Shown here: piece by piece, positions 1 through 11,310 of the stretch | Layout of the letters: the number at the start of each line of letters is the position of its first letter | How positions within the stretch are numbered: position 1 is the stretch's first letter | Source of the DNA: Patiria miniata | Lineage: Eukaryota > Echinodermata > Asteroidea > Valvatida > Asterinidae | Reading direction: 5' to 3' | Assembly (NCBI RefSeq): GCF_015706575.1 | Contig: NW_024037064.1 | Coordinates: 13,741,606 to 13,805,605, forward strand | DNA: 64,000 nucleotides | The notes under the pieces: model-generated | What the model saw: the letters and a program-made list of their open reading frames with translations, nothing else | Database searches by the model: none | What the model was told of the DNA's origin: nothing | Program-made: the position numbers and the translations under genes

Positions 1-43
1 GGGCAAGGGGACTAAGTCGAGGACTGTCGTGACCGTGTTAGAG
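1..43 (+). CDS. Penultimate exon (partial) of an unidentified host gene
   Basis: The window opens inside an open frame starting at base 2 that reads KSRTVVTVLE and ends at a canonical donor (gag|gtaaga at 44). It joins in phase 0 to the exon at 945-980, giving a C-terminus ending DMPDELL. The two splice sites, matching phase, nearby stop and downstream AATAAA together support a genuine 3' gene end. The family is not recognised from so few residues. The 5' part of the gene lies outside the window. Confidence 0.5.
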
Positions 44-209
44 GTAAGAATTTCCCATTTTGCTGTGTCTATTACATCCTGTTTAGGGATCGTCTAAAAT
101 GTCTAAGGACACATTGAGTCGGAGTCTTTGGTCACCCCCCCCCCCTTCGTGCCCCCTCCCCATTTGAAATTAAGCAGTGCTCTGTTGATGTGAAGGGGAC
201 AGGGTCCCC

Positions 210-678
210 CATATTTCTCAACCACATTTCACTGGACATTTTGTGGAGGCTTGGGTTGGGGTGTTCATCAAATGGAGGTCAAGCGGGTGTATATCCATAA
301 TCTAACTACCCTACCAAGTTACTCTGTATAGGAGGCAGTTAGGTCACACTTTTCTCTCACCTCCCCATCTTTGTATTTTTTTTTTTATTATGACCAAACA
401 ACTTCGCGGGCCCTTGGACAGCTAGGTGACCCCTCCCCCCCCCCACACACACATGCACACCTTTCATTTGCATCAGGTCAAGTGAGTAAAGACCTTGAAT
501 AAGACTCTTACCTGAAAATGGCACAGAGCATTATACAAAGCAACAGTACGGAGCAACTTGGTAGGGTAGTAACATTGGAGATACACCCACTTGATTTCTA
601 TGTTAACAGCCCACACCTACCCGCCCCCAGCCTCCTCATAAGGTCCGGTGAACTGTGGTTGAGAATATATTTTCTTAG
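210..678. repeat. Imperfect inverted repeat (MITE-like) in the intron
   Basis: The arm at about 210-345 and the arm at about 540-678 are inverted relatives. Shared blocks include ctaccctaccaagtt and gggtgtat, and tctcaaccaca on the outside. The arms are diverged and separated by about 195 bp containing C-runs. It lies within the intron of the left-edge gene. No target duplication was found, so the class is unassigned. Confidence 0.45.
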
Positions 679-944
679 CGTTCAGGCACTCTCATGAAGA
701 TGGTCAGAGCATACTGACCACAATGTCTAGTTTACCTCTGGTTCTTTTCAGAACCATTCTCTTAGTTTGAGAACTTATTCTCACATGGTGTTTCCGCAAA
801 CTTTCCATCCATTTCTGAGCAAACCTCACCTAAAATTGCAATCCAAAAGTTAGGTTTTTTTCATAATCTGTGGTTGTCTTGTTTTAAATGTAAATATAAT
901 GTAATATGTTTAACTTTCATCACATCCATGTTTAATTTATGCAG

Positions 945-1290
945 GTTGAAGACATTGACATGCCAGATGAATTGCTCTAGCGAAAACTAAAGGTCAAAGA
1001 GAAAGCACCATGGCATTAAGGACTGTGACAATGGACAATAGCATTGTAGAAACTTATGAAGATAGTATTATGAAGATTTGGAATTTATTTGTGATATCCA
1101 CGTGCAAACGATGAAGGTTATGATTTATAAGTGTCAATGTTCTTCATGTTTATGGAAGAAAAAAATCAGTGACAATCATCAGAAGTATATGTTGTAAAAG
1201 TACAGCCACCTCATAACTAATTTAATTACATTGAAGTTTGAGTGAACATATGAATTTTGAAAATAAAATGCATTTTGCTTCATTTATTCA
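945..1290 (+). CDS. Terminal exon and 3' UTR of the same unidentified gene
   Basis: A pyrimidine-rich stretch ending in gcag (941-944) precedes coding sequence VEDIDMPDELL and a TAG stop at 978-980. It continues the frame of the exon at 1-43 across a 901-bp phase-0 intron. Roughly 300 bp of AT-rich 3' UTR follows, with AATAAA at 1262-1267. The acidic tail is all that can be said about the protein. The exon call is inferred from splice-site logic, not from homology. Confidence 0.5.
1262..1267 (+). promoter_or_regulatory. Polyadenylation signal AATAAA
   Basis: Canonical AATAAA about 280 bp after the TAG stop of the terminal exon. Cleavage would be expected around 1280-1290. Confidence 0.45.
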
Positions 1291-1512
1291 ACACTGGCTA
1301 AATTACAAAACTTATGTTTTGTGAATATTAGGTCAAAAACTTTTTGTAAAACTTTGTCTTAATTTTTCATTTAAAACGCAGAATAGGCCTACTCGTCAAT
1401 TTGTTTAATTCACTGTTATTAAGATTTGATAAGAAATGTACAATTCTTTTAATGGAAACGTTGATCCTACATAGCTGCTATTGAAAATTAGCTGAGATTT
1501 AATCCAAAGCTT

Positions 1513-1745
1513 TTAACTCTTTCAGTGCCAAATTAGTACATGTACGAGGTATATATATTTGTTAGTCCAATAGCGCCAACCTTACCAATATATCAAGGAT
1601 ATACCAGAGAGTAACAACAACAAATTTAGTGAGTAAAACTTATTTCCTTTTTTTTATACAGAATTTTGAAAAATTAACAAAAACGCTCGAAGTTGGGCGC
1701 TTTAGGATTAAACTTTTCAAATTTCGCGGGCACTGAAAGAGTTAA
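1513..1745. mobile_element. piggyBac-like MITE flanked by TTAA
   Basis: A 13-bp perfect terminal inverted repeat, ctctttcagtgcc at 1517-1529 and ggcactgaaagag at 1729-1741, is flanked on both sides by TTAA (1513-1516 and 1742-1745). TTAA duplication is the hallmark of piggyBac transposition. The internal 200 bp has no coding capacity, so this is a non-autonomous copy. Confidence 0.75.
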
Positions 1746-1785
1746 TTTCATGTATGCACGCCCATGTCAAATGAGTTTAAAACAT

Positions 1786-2085
1786 GTAACTGTTTAAAAT
1801 TTAACACCTGTTTGGAAATAAACGTGTTTTGGTGTTCAGAAAGGGTTACCACCCTATAAACGTGTCTTTGTGTCTTGTTATTAACACCTAAACGTGTCTT
1901 TGTGTCTTGTTATTAACACCGCAACATGTCTCTGTGTCTGCATTTATAAACACATTAACACCTCTTTGTTAAGACGCCTCCACATGTTTTAGCATTGGAT
2001 TAACACCACAACGCGTTCATAAAGTGTTACCAGACAGGCGTTTAAAAGGCGTTAAAATATTAACACTTGTTTTTACAGTGTAATG
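1786..2085. repeat. Short tandem repeats and possible MITE end
   Basis: Two adjacent copies of a unit of about 31 bp containing cgtgtctttgtgtcttgtta occupy roughly 1859-1920, with diverged relatives up to about 2045. The stretch ends at tacactgtaaaaacaagtg (minus strand, about 2064-2083), a sequence type common at MITE termini. A matching left terminus is not convincing. It appears to truncate the Polinton polymerase remnant. Confidence 0.35.
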
Positions 2086-5000
2086 CGTAGTTTGTAATAC
2101 ACGTTTGTCTAAAGTTTTCAAATACGCAAGCCAGTAATAACGTATCGGTAGTGACGTTCAAATCGTGATATTCCCCCATGTTTTTAATGTGGGAGAACGG
2201 GGTATTTTCCCCTTTAATGCATTGGATTGTGTAGACTTCTTCGAGTTGTGTCCATACTCTCATGAAGTCCCTTTAATGTTAAGCATTGTATCTGGGCAGA
2301 TGCCACTCAACCCATGTAAACAACTGTATCCACTCTCAACCATTGGAATATAGTACTTGCATTTGCAAGCTTTGGAAAACATTTTGCTTATCAAATGGGA
2401 AAGTCAGCTTTACATAATTGATTATTAATTCTGTTTGAATAGTTTATGGGGCATATTATAACTTTTGTTAATTAAGATAAACACTTACTAAGTGCGGAGT
2501 GATAAGTCCGCCCAGCTAGTACGAGTGTGTAACAACTTTTCAGGGTTCTCACTCTCTCTGCTTTTCGCTGTCGATGGGCTAAAAAGACGTGGAAGGTTGC
2601 TGGAAATTGCAAGCCAAATTCTTTCTTTTTGGGAGATGATAGGCATCCCGACAGGATGCCAGAAGTAAGTTTATAGTTTATTCCTTCCGATGATGGAACT
2701 TTAAGCTGAATGGCTTGATGAGTTAAGCTGGAAAATGTGTGCTTATTGGGTTGTACGAATGACTGTTTTCGTAAATAATAGTGCGTATCGTACACGTGTA
2801 ACCAACTCGGCCCTATATTGTTTATTGCAGTAGGCGGCTGTGAGTGAGAGCAGTCTGGCTTGGGGGTTGTTTTTTTCTACAAAACTGATGTTCCTACCAT
2901 GTGCCAATGCTAATGGATGATGTATGAAGACGAACCACGTTTATTAAATGATGAGATAATCAAGTTCAAGGTCAGTGAGTGCAGTCCAGAGTTGTTATTC
3001 CATCCCAAGGGTACACACCCTCAACCCCGAGGTGGAGTCCACACCCCCTCCCTGATAGGAGACAATTAGATCCTATTCCATGACATTAACTTTAAACTCG
3101 TTCAACGTCAGTTTAGCTCTGTCGTATACGTAGTCCTCTCGCTATATATTTTCGTCTTTTAGGCTGCTGTAAAATTGTTCGATGGGGGATAATCTATCCA
3201 ACGAAGACGCCATAAAATTAAACGAGTCTATAATTCGCATATTTCCGATCGAAAACGAAATATATTTTTCCGAATTTTTAGCGATCACTTGTATTTCCTT
3301 TTCGTCATTGTACTCTGAAATACTATGCATGATCAAGTGTGCGTCGTAATTGTGCAGATTCTGAAAGACGACCGGTATGGGGGTACAACCTGGTTTAACT
3401 TGGTTTTACAGTAGGCGTGCGCGGCACCTCTATATTTACCAGTGACGTGGCAGTGATCTCTCACCTTTCTAAATTTGTTGATTTTCTTTTTGCATTCGAG
3501 GCATTTAGACTCCGTAAACCCATGTTTGTTTTCGTACTGATGTTCTTTTATTTCTTTTTCTTGTTTTGGTTTTTTTGGGTTTCTGGCACTGACAGTTGCT
3601 CGAGTAATTGGGATAAATTGGTTTCTCGCAAATCCAACACCTATTTGTTTTATCATGATTTTCTTTAGCTCACTCGTTAAATTTCATGGGTTGGGTTTTT
3701 TTAAATATGCGATTTATGTCGCTTTGTATTTTTTTACATTTTATTTATAAACTTTGTTGCAGCATCTTTACCTCTATAAGTCTCTTGATACGCATTGGTG
3801 CCGTCGCATCGGACGACAACTAGCGAATAACCGCTTGTTTTGTGAATGTTTGTCTTTTGCTTGTTTTCCTTTTTATCGTCCGAGTTTTTTTCTAATATCG
3901 CTTCAAAGTCGGCGCAAACTACAAACGGTGCTTTTTGTTAATACCTGTAGTTTTTAAATTCTAATATTGGCAAATCGTTTTCGTCGACTATCCACTCATT
4001 ATTTACATGTTTTCGCTTAGCGGTAGGAAATACAATCTTTGACGGATGTGTATCTATACCATTACAATCGGTCATGTGTCTATCTAATTTTACTTGCGTT
4101 CTATAATGACACATGCACCTTCGACAAAAATATTTCTTACTTTTATCTTTTGTAACGTTGTAAATCAATCTCGAAAAATTATTTATCCAGCAAAAGTGAT
4201 GCTTGTCGCCCTCAGAAAACAAAACAGATCGATAGGTCGTGACTCTGCTTTATAGTTTTTAGACACGTATAACGGATATATTTCCCCCTCATAACCGTAT
4301 ACGTTTATTGTTCAATTATTTTGTCTTTCTCTCTCTGGTATCTGGTCGATCGGTGTTGGAAAGTCTACGCCTTTAAATTTGAGTCCGTTGTCTTTGGTGT
4401 TTACAACAGGTTCTTCTTTTTGAATTTTATATTTAGGATCGTTTTTTATATTATTATTTACTTTATCCGTAAACAACCCAAGAGCAGCTCTCAAACACCA
4501 TCTAAACCACTCGTCGTCTTTGTTTTTAATGTTTATCATCGCCGTTTTCTGTTTAATACATTTTGGTAGGTCAATAAAAGAACTACCCCTCAAAGGTTTC
4601 AGACTTTTATCCTTTTTTAATATCTGGTCGATGTCTTTTTTAAAACCTGTTTTATTTGACTTTGATTTAAAACGACTCTCCGGTCCGTAAAATTTGTAGC
4701 TTCGATCGTACCATCCGGTTTATTTTTTTCGTATTTTTAATTTGATTGTTAGCTTTACTTTTAAACCTCTTAGCTCTCTCAATTCTGACTTGATTTAATT
4801 TACAGTTTGATCTTTGTGCGTATCAAAAAACTTGACTAAATCGTCCTTAAAAAGTCTAGGAATCAGTTCCCAGTTTCTAAAGTTGTTTCTAAATCTCATC
4901 GTCGCTCTAAACTCAGCCTCTTGAAAATCCTCGGGTTGCCTAGAGTTTTGAATCGCCGAGAATAAATCTTTTTTCAAAAATCGACCATTATAAACCGACG

Positions 5001-5245
5001 GGTTATATTCTTAATCGTAATCGTGTACAATCTGTTTGAGCTCATGTAGCGTCTTTTCCTCAAGTTTTTAAATCGAGCTTCGTAGTTTTTATCCCGTTGA
5101 TGTAGACTTTACGCGTAATAGCAACGTTTTGATTATACAGTATATTATATCGCTGTACGTAATCGCTCAGCGTGGCTTTATTCCATCTAGAGAATCCCTT
5201 AACGATTGGCCTGATCATATCGTCACCGACACCACGAAGTAACAC
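2082..5245 (-). pseudogene. Decayed Polinton/Maverick-type DNA polymerase B
   Basis: Successive minus-strand fragments, in order from 5245 down to 2082, resemble protein-primed family-B polymerases of Polinton/Maverick elements. Landmarks are GSSFIDLPK and INIKNKDDE (about 4590-4500), a Cys/His stretch YFCRRCMCHYRTQVKLDRH (about 4110), CLECKKK with DHCHVTGKYRGAAH (about 3540-3420), NMRIIDSFNFM and IEQFYSSLKDENI (about 3250-3145), and MGEYHDL with DTLLLACVFENFR (about 2190-2100). Frameshifts (for example near 3380), an in-frame stop at 3142 and about 0.9 kb of unrelated sequence between about 2200 and 3110 break it. The palm catalytic motifs downstream of the exonuclease region are absent. Only the polymerase is seen; no integrase or capsid gene is nearby, so this is an old fragment rather than a whole element. 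Confidence 0.8.
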
Positions 5246-5877
5246 TCTACCGTGTTAAAGCATATTTTTTTCGATTTTCAGTTTTTTGGATTTTTAAACA
5301 TTATTCATCAAGGCCTACCATTGCACGAAGTTTCAAAGCTTCAAGAGCTTTACTTTAATAATTACGCTAAGTATCCATGGCAACTTTTGCGCAAAAGTGA
5401 CAATTTTCGTTTTCACGAAGTAACACTCAAGTTCCATTTTTCCATTGCAATGCATGGCGCGCACTCTGCTCATAAGTGAGCAAAAACGTTTTCACGAAGT
5501 AACACTCTTCTTGTAACAAGTTGTATGAGCGCGCGCGCGCTGACCTGAATTTGCACTTTCCTCGTGTTAAATACATTGAAGAGTGTTACTTCGTGAAAAC
5601 GAAAATTTACAGTTTCGCAGCTTTTTCGGTTTCACGAACTAACACTCATCGTTTTTCTCTTATTTCTTGTTTATTTAATACACAAATGAGTGAAAAACAG
5701 CAGATTTCATAAATTCAATTCATCAAGTGTCCACAACGAGAAACCCAACTGAAAATACTGTCGTTTTGACGCAAAGTGTTGTTTTAGAAGGTGTTCAACT
5801 TTAGTTGCCGTTTTCTCCGATTGCTAGTTTTTACTGGTATGTAGATGGGTGTTACTTCGTGGTGTCGGTGACGATAT
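5217..5877. mobile_element. MITE with about 30-bp TIRs and repeated internal end-motif
   Basis: The ends at 5217-5247 and 5848-5877 are inverted copies (atatcgtcaccgacaccacg followed by aagtaacac). A 15-bp core, cacgaagtaacactc, occurs at both termini and again inside at 5414-5428, 5493-5507, 5581-5595 (reverse) and 5633-5647 (one mismatch). Such subterminal repeats are typical transposase-binding sites in DNA transposons. No protein is encoded. Its left end overlaps the 5' end of the polymerase pseudogene. No target duplication was recognised, so the superfamily is unassigned. Confidence 0.65.
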
Positions 5878-6180
5878 TCGTCATTTATATATATATCAAT
5901 ATAATTTTTTAATTTTTTTTTAAGAGGTCAGACTTTTGGATTTATAAGCATTCAGACTCACCGGCTGGTGAGAGAGAGATCTTCAAGACGAGAGATATTA
6001 GTTCCGGTTTTGGCCTGATTCCGAGACTGAGATATTGGGAGAGAGATATATTTGGGGGAGGGGGGGGGGGGTAATTGGGGAGGGGAAGGGGAGGAGGGAT
6101 TTGGGGAGGGGGATCATTGGGGCGGGGGACGGGTAAAGTCTGGTACCCTTCTACTCATACAAAACAGGAAATCCCCTAAG
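5878..6180. other. AT-rich then strongly G-rich low-complexity stretch
   Basis: An (AT)-rich run at about 5885-5930 is followed by a G-rich block at about 6050-6135 with many runs of four or more G, capable in principle of forming G-quadruplexes. No coding sequence is visible. Confidence 0.5.
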
Positions 6181-8862
6181 AAAGTATACTAACACAGGAG
6201 AATTTCAAAAATCAAAATTAGGAACTGTTCCTGCTGAAAAATAACATAGAGGTTTCCAACTGAAATTACATCACATCCTTGCTCATGAATGTAGACATTC
6301 AAACTAGCATAAAAAAACTTGCAACAAAATACCCTTGAAAACAAAATGAGGTTAAACACATTTTTTCCCTTTTGATTTTTGTCCGACAATGTTATCATGT
6401 TGTATATTTCTTGCGCAAATTTTACGAAAAACAAAAGAGAACTGCATGTAATCTGTTTGGAGCAATAGTTGCAATGTCTTCATGCTAGAACAGTGTGGGA
6501 TCATGTTTAAAACAATTTTTTAAAAAGAGAGTTTGGAATATGAAGCTCTGAACAAAATATGTTTTGTTATTTATGATTAACTACTTTCAAACATTGTAAA
6601 ATTGAAGTCAACAGTTACTTTGGGCATGGCAGAATCCAACCTCCATGCTTTGGGGAAAATAATCTTATTTCATACGGGTCAATTATTGACAGCATCCTGC
6701 TGCCAAGTTGTTGTTTTGCTTTAACCTGTTTCCAGATGAAATACCCAAAATTCTTTTGAATTTTGATATGTAGTAACTGTTGAGAGTTTTTTGTTTTTCT
6801 TTGAGGGGAGGGGGGGGGGGGACTGTGAAGCATGCACGGAGTATGTCTTGCTTTATTACGAGCCAATTAAGAAATGGCTGTGTTGACTCGACTCTTTTAA
6901 AGTAATTATCGAACTATGGTGAAAGTACCATTATGTTTAAATAACTTCAATTTGGTTTCACACATGCAGGTACAGCCAGTACATATTCTGCATTATTGTA
7001 TTTTTCTCACTTGTTCAAAGCATACCGTGTTGATGCAATGTACAGAGGCACTTTTAAACCATTCATTTCTTAGTAATCGAAATGGATTTATTGCTACAAT
7101 TTACAAACTTTATATAAGCGAATATCAAGGTCAAGTACAACATGGGGAAAAGTAGCGATCAGTATACATTTACAGAGAGTGTATTGTTCACAATAATGGA
7201 AGTTTGACCAGAGTGACGAACCAAAGCTGAAGTATGTGATTTGTCAAATATGGCCCAGTGCATAAGTATGAGGTACCCCCTGTGGCATAAGGTATGGATT
7301 TTATCGAAAATCATCTGGTTCACATGTACTAAGATAAGTTGGGTGTGGAGTCAAATGGTATGTTCTGAATGTATGGTTGTGAGATAATTTAAAATAACTT
7401 GTCAAAAAATCAACAACATTACCAATAAAAAGACTGCGTGAGTGCAATTACACTGCAAAAGCGATTTTGTCAATTCCCTTTACTTGACATTTCGAGATCA
7501 AAATCTTTACTTGTTGGATGGGTTAATTATTGGGGTGATTGGTAAAAAAAATGAGGGGGGGGGGGGGCGTAGGGGTTTCCCTTGCCTTGGCCAAGTACAT
7601 GTAGTCTGTATTTTTACAGTGCTTCAGAAAATTATGAGTTGAAAACTTTAAACAAGAGCACAGTGGTTAGATTTCACTTTAATTCCCTCGATTTATATTC
7701 CTTATAATTTTACAAATATCCACCAAGGTTAGGATAGTGTAGCACAAGTATAATGACTGCTGGTTTGCAGAATATTACTGCTGAAGAAAATGTTGTTTAT
7801 TTCCTTTTCATATTTTGATTATGCATGACCATTATATTTAGTTTTTGCTTTGTAACTTGTTTAATTTTGTTGCTTCCTGATATCTTTGTATTTTACTAAG
7901 TATTACAAATGTTTGGTTTGCCTATTCACAATATTGTGATACATTATAGGGCTTTGCCAGAGATTGTACGTGTACTTATATGATGATAAGGAGACCAACA
8001 TAAAGTTGATCCATGTTGCCAGTCACACGCGCGGATCCAGATGGGGGCACACCCGGCCCATGCAGTTTTTTTTTTTATACGAGTCGTCTTAGGGCGGGCG
8101 GGCATTATATACATCCATTTGAGAACATGGCTATCTTTTTCGTTTTTTGAGGAGTCATTATGGCGGGCAGACGGGCGGTAATCAAATCAATCGCTTTGAA
8201 CATAACTATCATACATAATTATCAACAAAAGTATACAATGTATAAGTTTTGAAGGTCGCCTGTCAATCATTGTCTCAACATTTCTTTCAAAGCCAGAATA
8301 TATTTTTATAAGACACTTTTCTATTTCCCGGCTGGAATAGGGTGCACATTTACAACAGCACTTGCATTTAATGCTTCATGTCAATATATATTCCAAAAAG
8401 AGTAGAACATGTACCGGTACACGAAATAATGTAGGCCATGTGGTTTTTTTTAATAAATGAAAAATCCCGGCCTCGGAGAGAGATTTACGTCTGGTTCTCT
8501 AAATATTTTTTTGGTAAAGCAAAATGATTAAAAAAAACCCTAGCCCAGTAAAGTTTGCACTCTAAGTTAATTCTTTTGTAGATTCCAGGGGAAATTTTAA
8601 TACGAATTATGCTTAGTTTTCCTCATTTTAAAAGGAATACGAAAAAGATTATCAACAGCCCTTTGACTTCAAACTTTATTTCAAAATGCATTCCGAAATA
8701 ATAATATTCTAGAGTAACATTTACAAAAATAATGTAGGCCATGCAGTTAAATGTTTTCAATAAGCGAAGAATAAAATCGTACTACGAAAAAGAGACATCG
8801 GGAGCCCTACATTTTAATGAATTATTTGGACTTGGAATATCATCCCCCAATCGTTCATCTGT
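6181..8862. other. No gene recognised
   Basis: Only short ORFs without recognisable motifs or splice structure. Poly-G tracts sit at about 6808-6822 and 7556-7568. Two diverged copies of an aataatgtaggccatg motif at about 8426 and 8730 are the only repeats noticed. Confidence 0.5.
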
Positions 8863-8903
8863 AGGGAGCTTTCGTTTTACACGACGGATGGCTCTACGAC
8901 GGT
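8863..8903 (+). repeat. Left 41-bp Harbinger terminal inverted repeat
   Basis: Begins agggagctttcg and is identical, base for base, to the reverse complement of 27956-27996. Confidence 0.9.
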
Positions 8904-9092
8904 AAAACTTATGACCATGACGCGTCCCGTGTACTAAGTTTCCGTTCTGTGGACAATTCTTTTCGATTTTAACGACGAACTTGTAATTGATCACATGACC
9001 AAACGAGTTCGGTATTCAGACTGCGCATGTGCAAGATTTACTGGGTCGCAGGTCATTCTGGATAAACATCTTTCGTTGCGGCGCACGTCGAC

Positions 9093-11310
9093 ATGGCGAA
9101 TCTCCACCGAGTCAGAGAAGCATTAGTTGGTAGTTATTGTTTAAATATCATCAATGAAGTGGAATTTATGCTGCTGTATGACATCAACAAGCCCACCAAT
9201 CCTGACTTTAAATACTTTGATTATGAAGCGTTTGATTTGGACAACTTTAACGACGATGAATGCATCTCATATTTCAGGTAGGCAGTCTAGCAGTGCAGTA
9301 TGCACAGGCACTAGCCATATGGGGAGATAGGTCTGGGGTCCAAGAATTATTAAAATTGGGCTGATTTTCACTTGATAATCATCATGATGGTAGATTACTG
9401 ACCTGGTTTCCTAGCCCCCAAAACTGAATTCTGCTTGAATGTCCAAATATGGCTGCCGTCATGAATATGTCTGTATGTGTACGGATATGTGTGTACACGT
9501 CTGGGTATGGTGTATGCATTTGCCCTGTAGACACCGGTACAGAATTCACTTTTTGCGGGATAGTAACTAGGCCTAGGCCTAACTCAGTATCCACCATGCA
9601 TGGCGATTATCCAGTGATCAGCCTATTCAACAAGTCTTGAACCCTAGACCTTTTTCCCCATTTTATGTCGTGTGGCTGTAACTACGGAGGTAGTCCAGTA
9701 ATTCAGCCACATTTATGAGGCTATGCACTATGTTACTCATTGTATTAAAACTGCTAGTTAATGTTATTGTTATGTAGCAGTAGCAGAAGAGTAGCAGTTT
9801 TATTACATCATCACAGTTCAAGGTCATGATTGATTGTAAACTGACAAATATAATTTATAAATTACAGTTCACAAGGTCCTGGATTTTTGGGCCTATGGGG
9901 GGGGGGGGGTTGGAAGTGGAGAGAGGAAGTGAAAATCAAATCCAAACAAAATGATACTTGTTATTTCAAACTAAAAAGTGTGCGTACACTGGACTGGACT
10001 GCTTGCTTGCGTACCCTGGGCCCCACGTCACAGCCATGTTTTGTAAGAAGAGGGTCCAGTTGGCCTTTTTTATGTGAAAATGCATTATTTCGGACCTATA
10101 GGCTAATCCATGACTCTTGCGTGATCACTGGAGCCAGAAAATGACAGTGTGTAATGTGCAATGTAGAAATTATTTGTATGTGATTTTTTTACGTCAATGA
10201 AAGATGTATTTTCACATCCACTATTTGGAAGCTGTATCAATCAATAAATGTGTTGCTGTTGATGTTTACCATTATCTTTTGACAAACTTAGCCATTTTTA
10301 GTTTAAACGGTTTCTAGGCCAGCGACAGATTATTTTGTAATACATGTACATTTACAACCCTTGGGCCAAATCAACATAGATTGTTTTTGCTTTCTATCTC
10401 TTTCTCAGATTCCTGAAGAACGATTTGTTTCGACTGAAGAATGCGCTTCACGTCCCCAACAGAATTAGATGTGCCAATGGTACTCGGGTTGATGGAATGG
10501 AAGCACTATGCATAACCTTGTCAAGATTTGCCTATCCTTGCAGATATGGAGATATGGTCAAAGACTTTGGCAGATCTGTACCCCAGCTGTGCCTCGTCAC
10601 AAACTTTATGACAGACCATTTGTACGGCTTGTTCAACCATCATTTCCAGACTCTCAATCAGCAGTGGCTTAGTCCAAGGCATCTGGAAGAGTATGCTAGA
10701 GCAGTTAGTGATAAGGGTGCAGCCCTCACAAATTGCTGGGGATTTGTAGATGGTACAGTCCGCCCCATATGCCGCCCGACACAGAATCAGCGGGTAATGT
10801 TCAATGGACACAAAAGACTGCATGCTCTTAAGTTCCAGTCAGTTACAGCTGCTAATGGAATGATTGCCCATTTGTTCGGCCCAATAGAGCTCTGGTCGAA
10901 GGCATGACTGCTACATGCTGAGGTTGTCTGGACTGCTGACAGAACTTGAGCAAAGGTCATATAGTCCAGCTGGTCAAGTTATGAGCATCTATGGGGATCG
11001 GGCATATCCGTTAAGAGCACACTTGCAAGCACCATTCAAAGGGAACCTCACACCTGATCAAGAGGCATACAACAAGTCCATGTCAAGTGTCCGTATAACT
11101 GTAGAGTTGCTTTTTGGAGATATTGTCAACTTTTTTAAATTTGTAGACTTTAAGAAGTCCCAGAAAGTATGCCTGTCAGCTTGTGGCAAGATCTACGCTG
11201 TTTGTGGACTACTGACTAATGCCCATACTTGTTTGTATGGTAACACCACCTCAAGATTTTTTGGAATGGAGCCACCAACGCTGGAGGAGTATTTGCAGGC
11301 TGTCAACTAG
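9093..11310 (+). pseudogene. Harbinger DDE transposase, two exons, frameshifted
   Basis: Exon 1 is 9093-9277 (ATG in gacATGgcg, donor cag|gtaggc) and exon 2 is 10409-11310 (acceptor tttctcag). The phase-2 junction restores the frame, reading SYF|RFLKND. The nuclease domain shows all three acidic residues: Asp in GFVDGTVRPICRP, Asp in YGDRAYPL and Glu in ITVELLFGD. About 355 residues would be normal for a Harbinger transposase. The frame breaks at about 10888-10895, where ctct sits between atagag and ggtcgaagg. Removing four bases would restore HD-C-YM downstream, so the copy is broken by a small indel. The role is cut-and-paste of the 41-bp-ended element, normally with help from the Myb-like partner encoded convergently downstream. 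Confidence 0.85.

Noticed and set aside
2472..2795. 107-codon minus-strand ORF within the Polinton remnant
   Set aside because: It does not resemble the polymerase and lies in the stretch of unrelated sequence that splits it; no family recognised.
6615..6866. 83-codon minus-strand ORF
   Set aside because: Low complexity over a G-run, no motif, no splice or promoter support.
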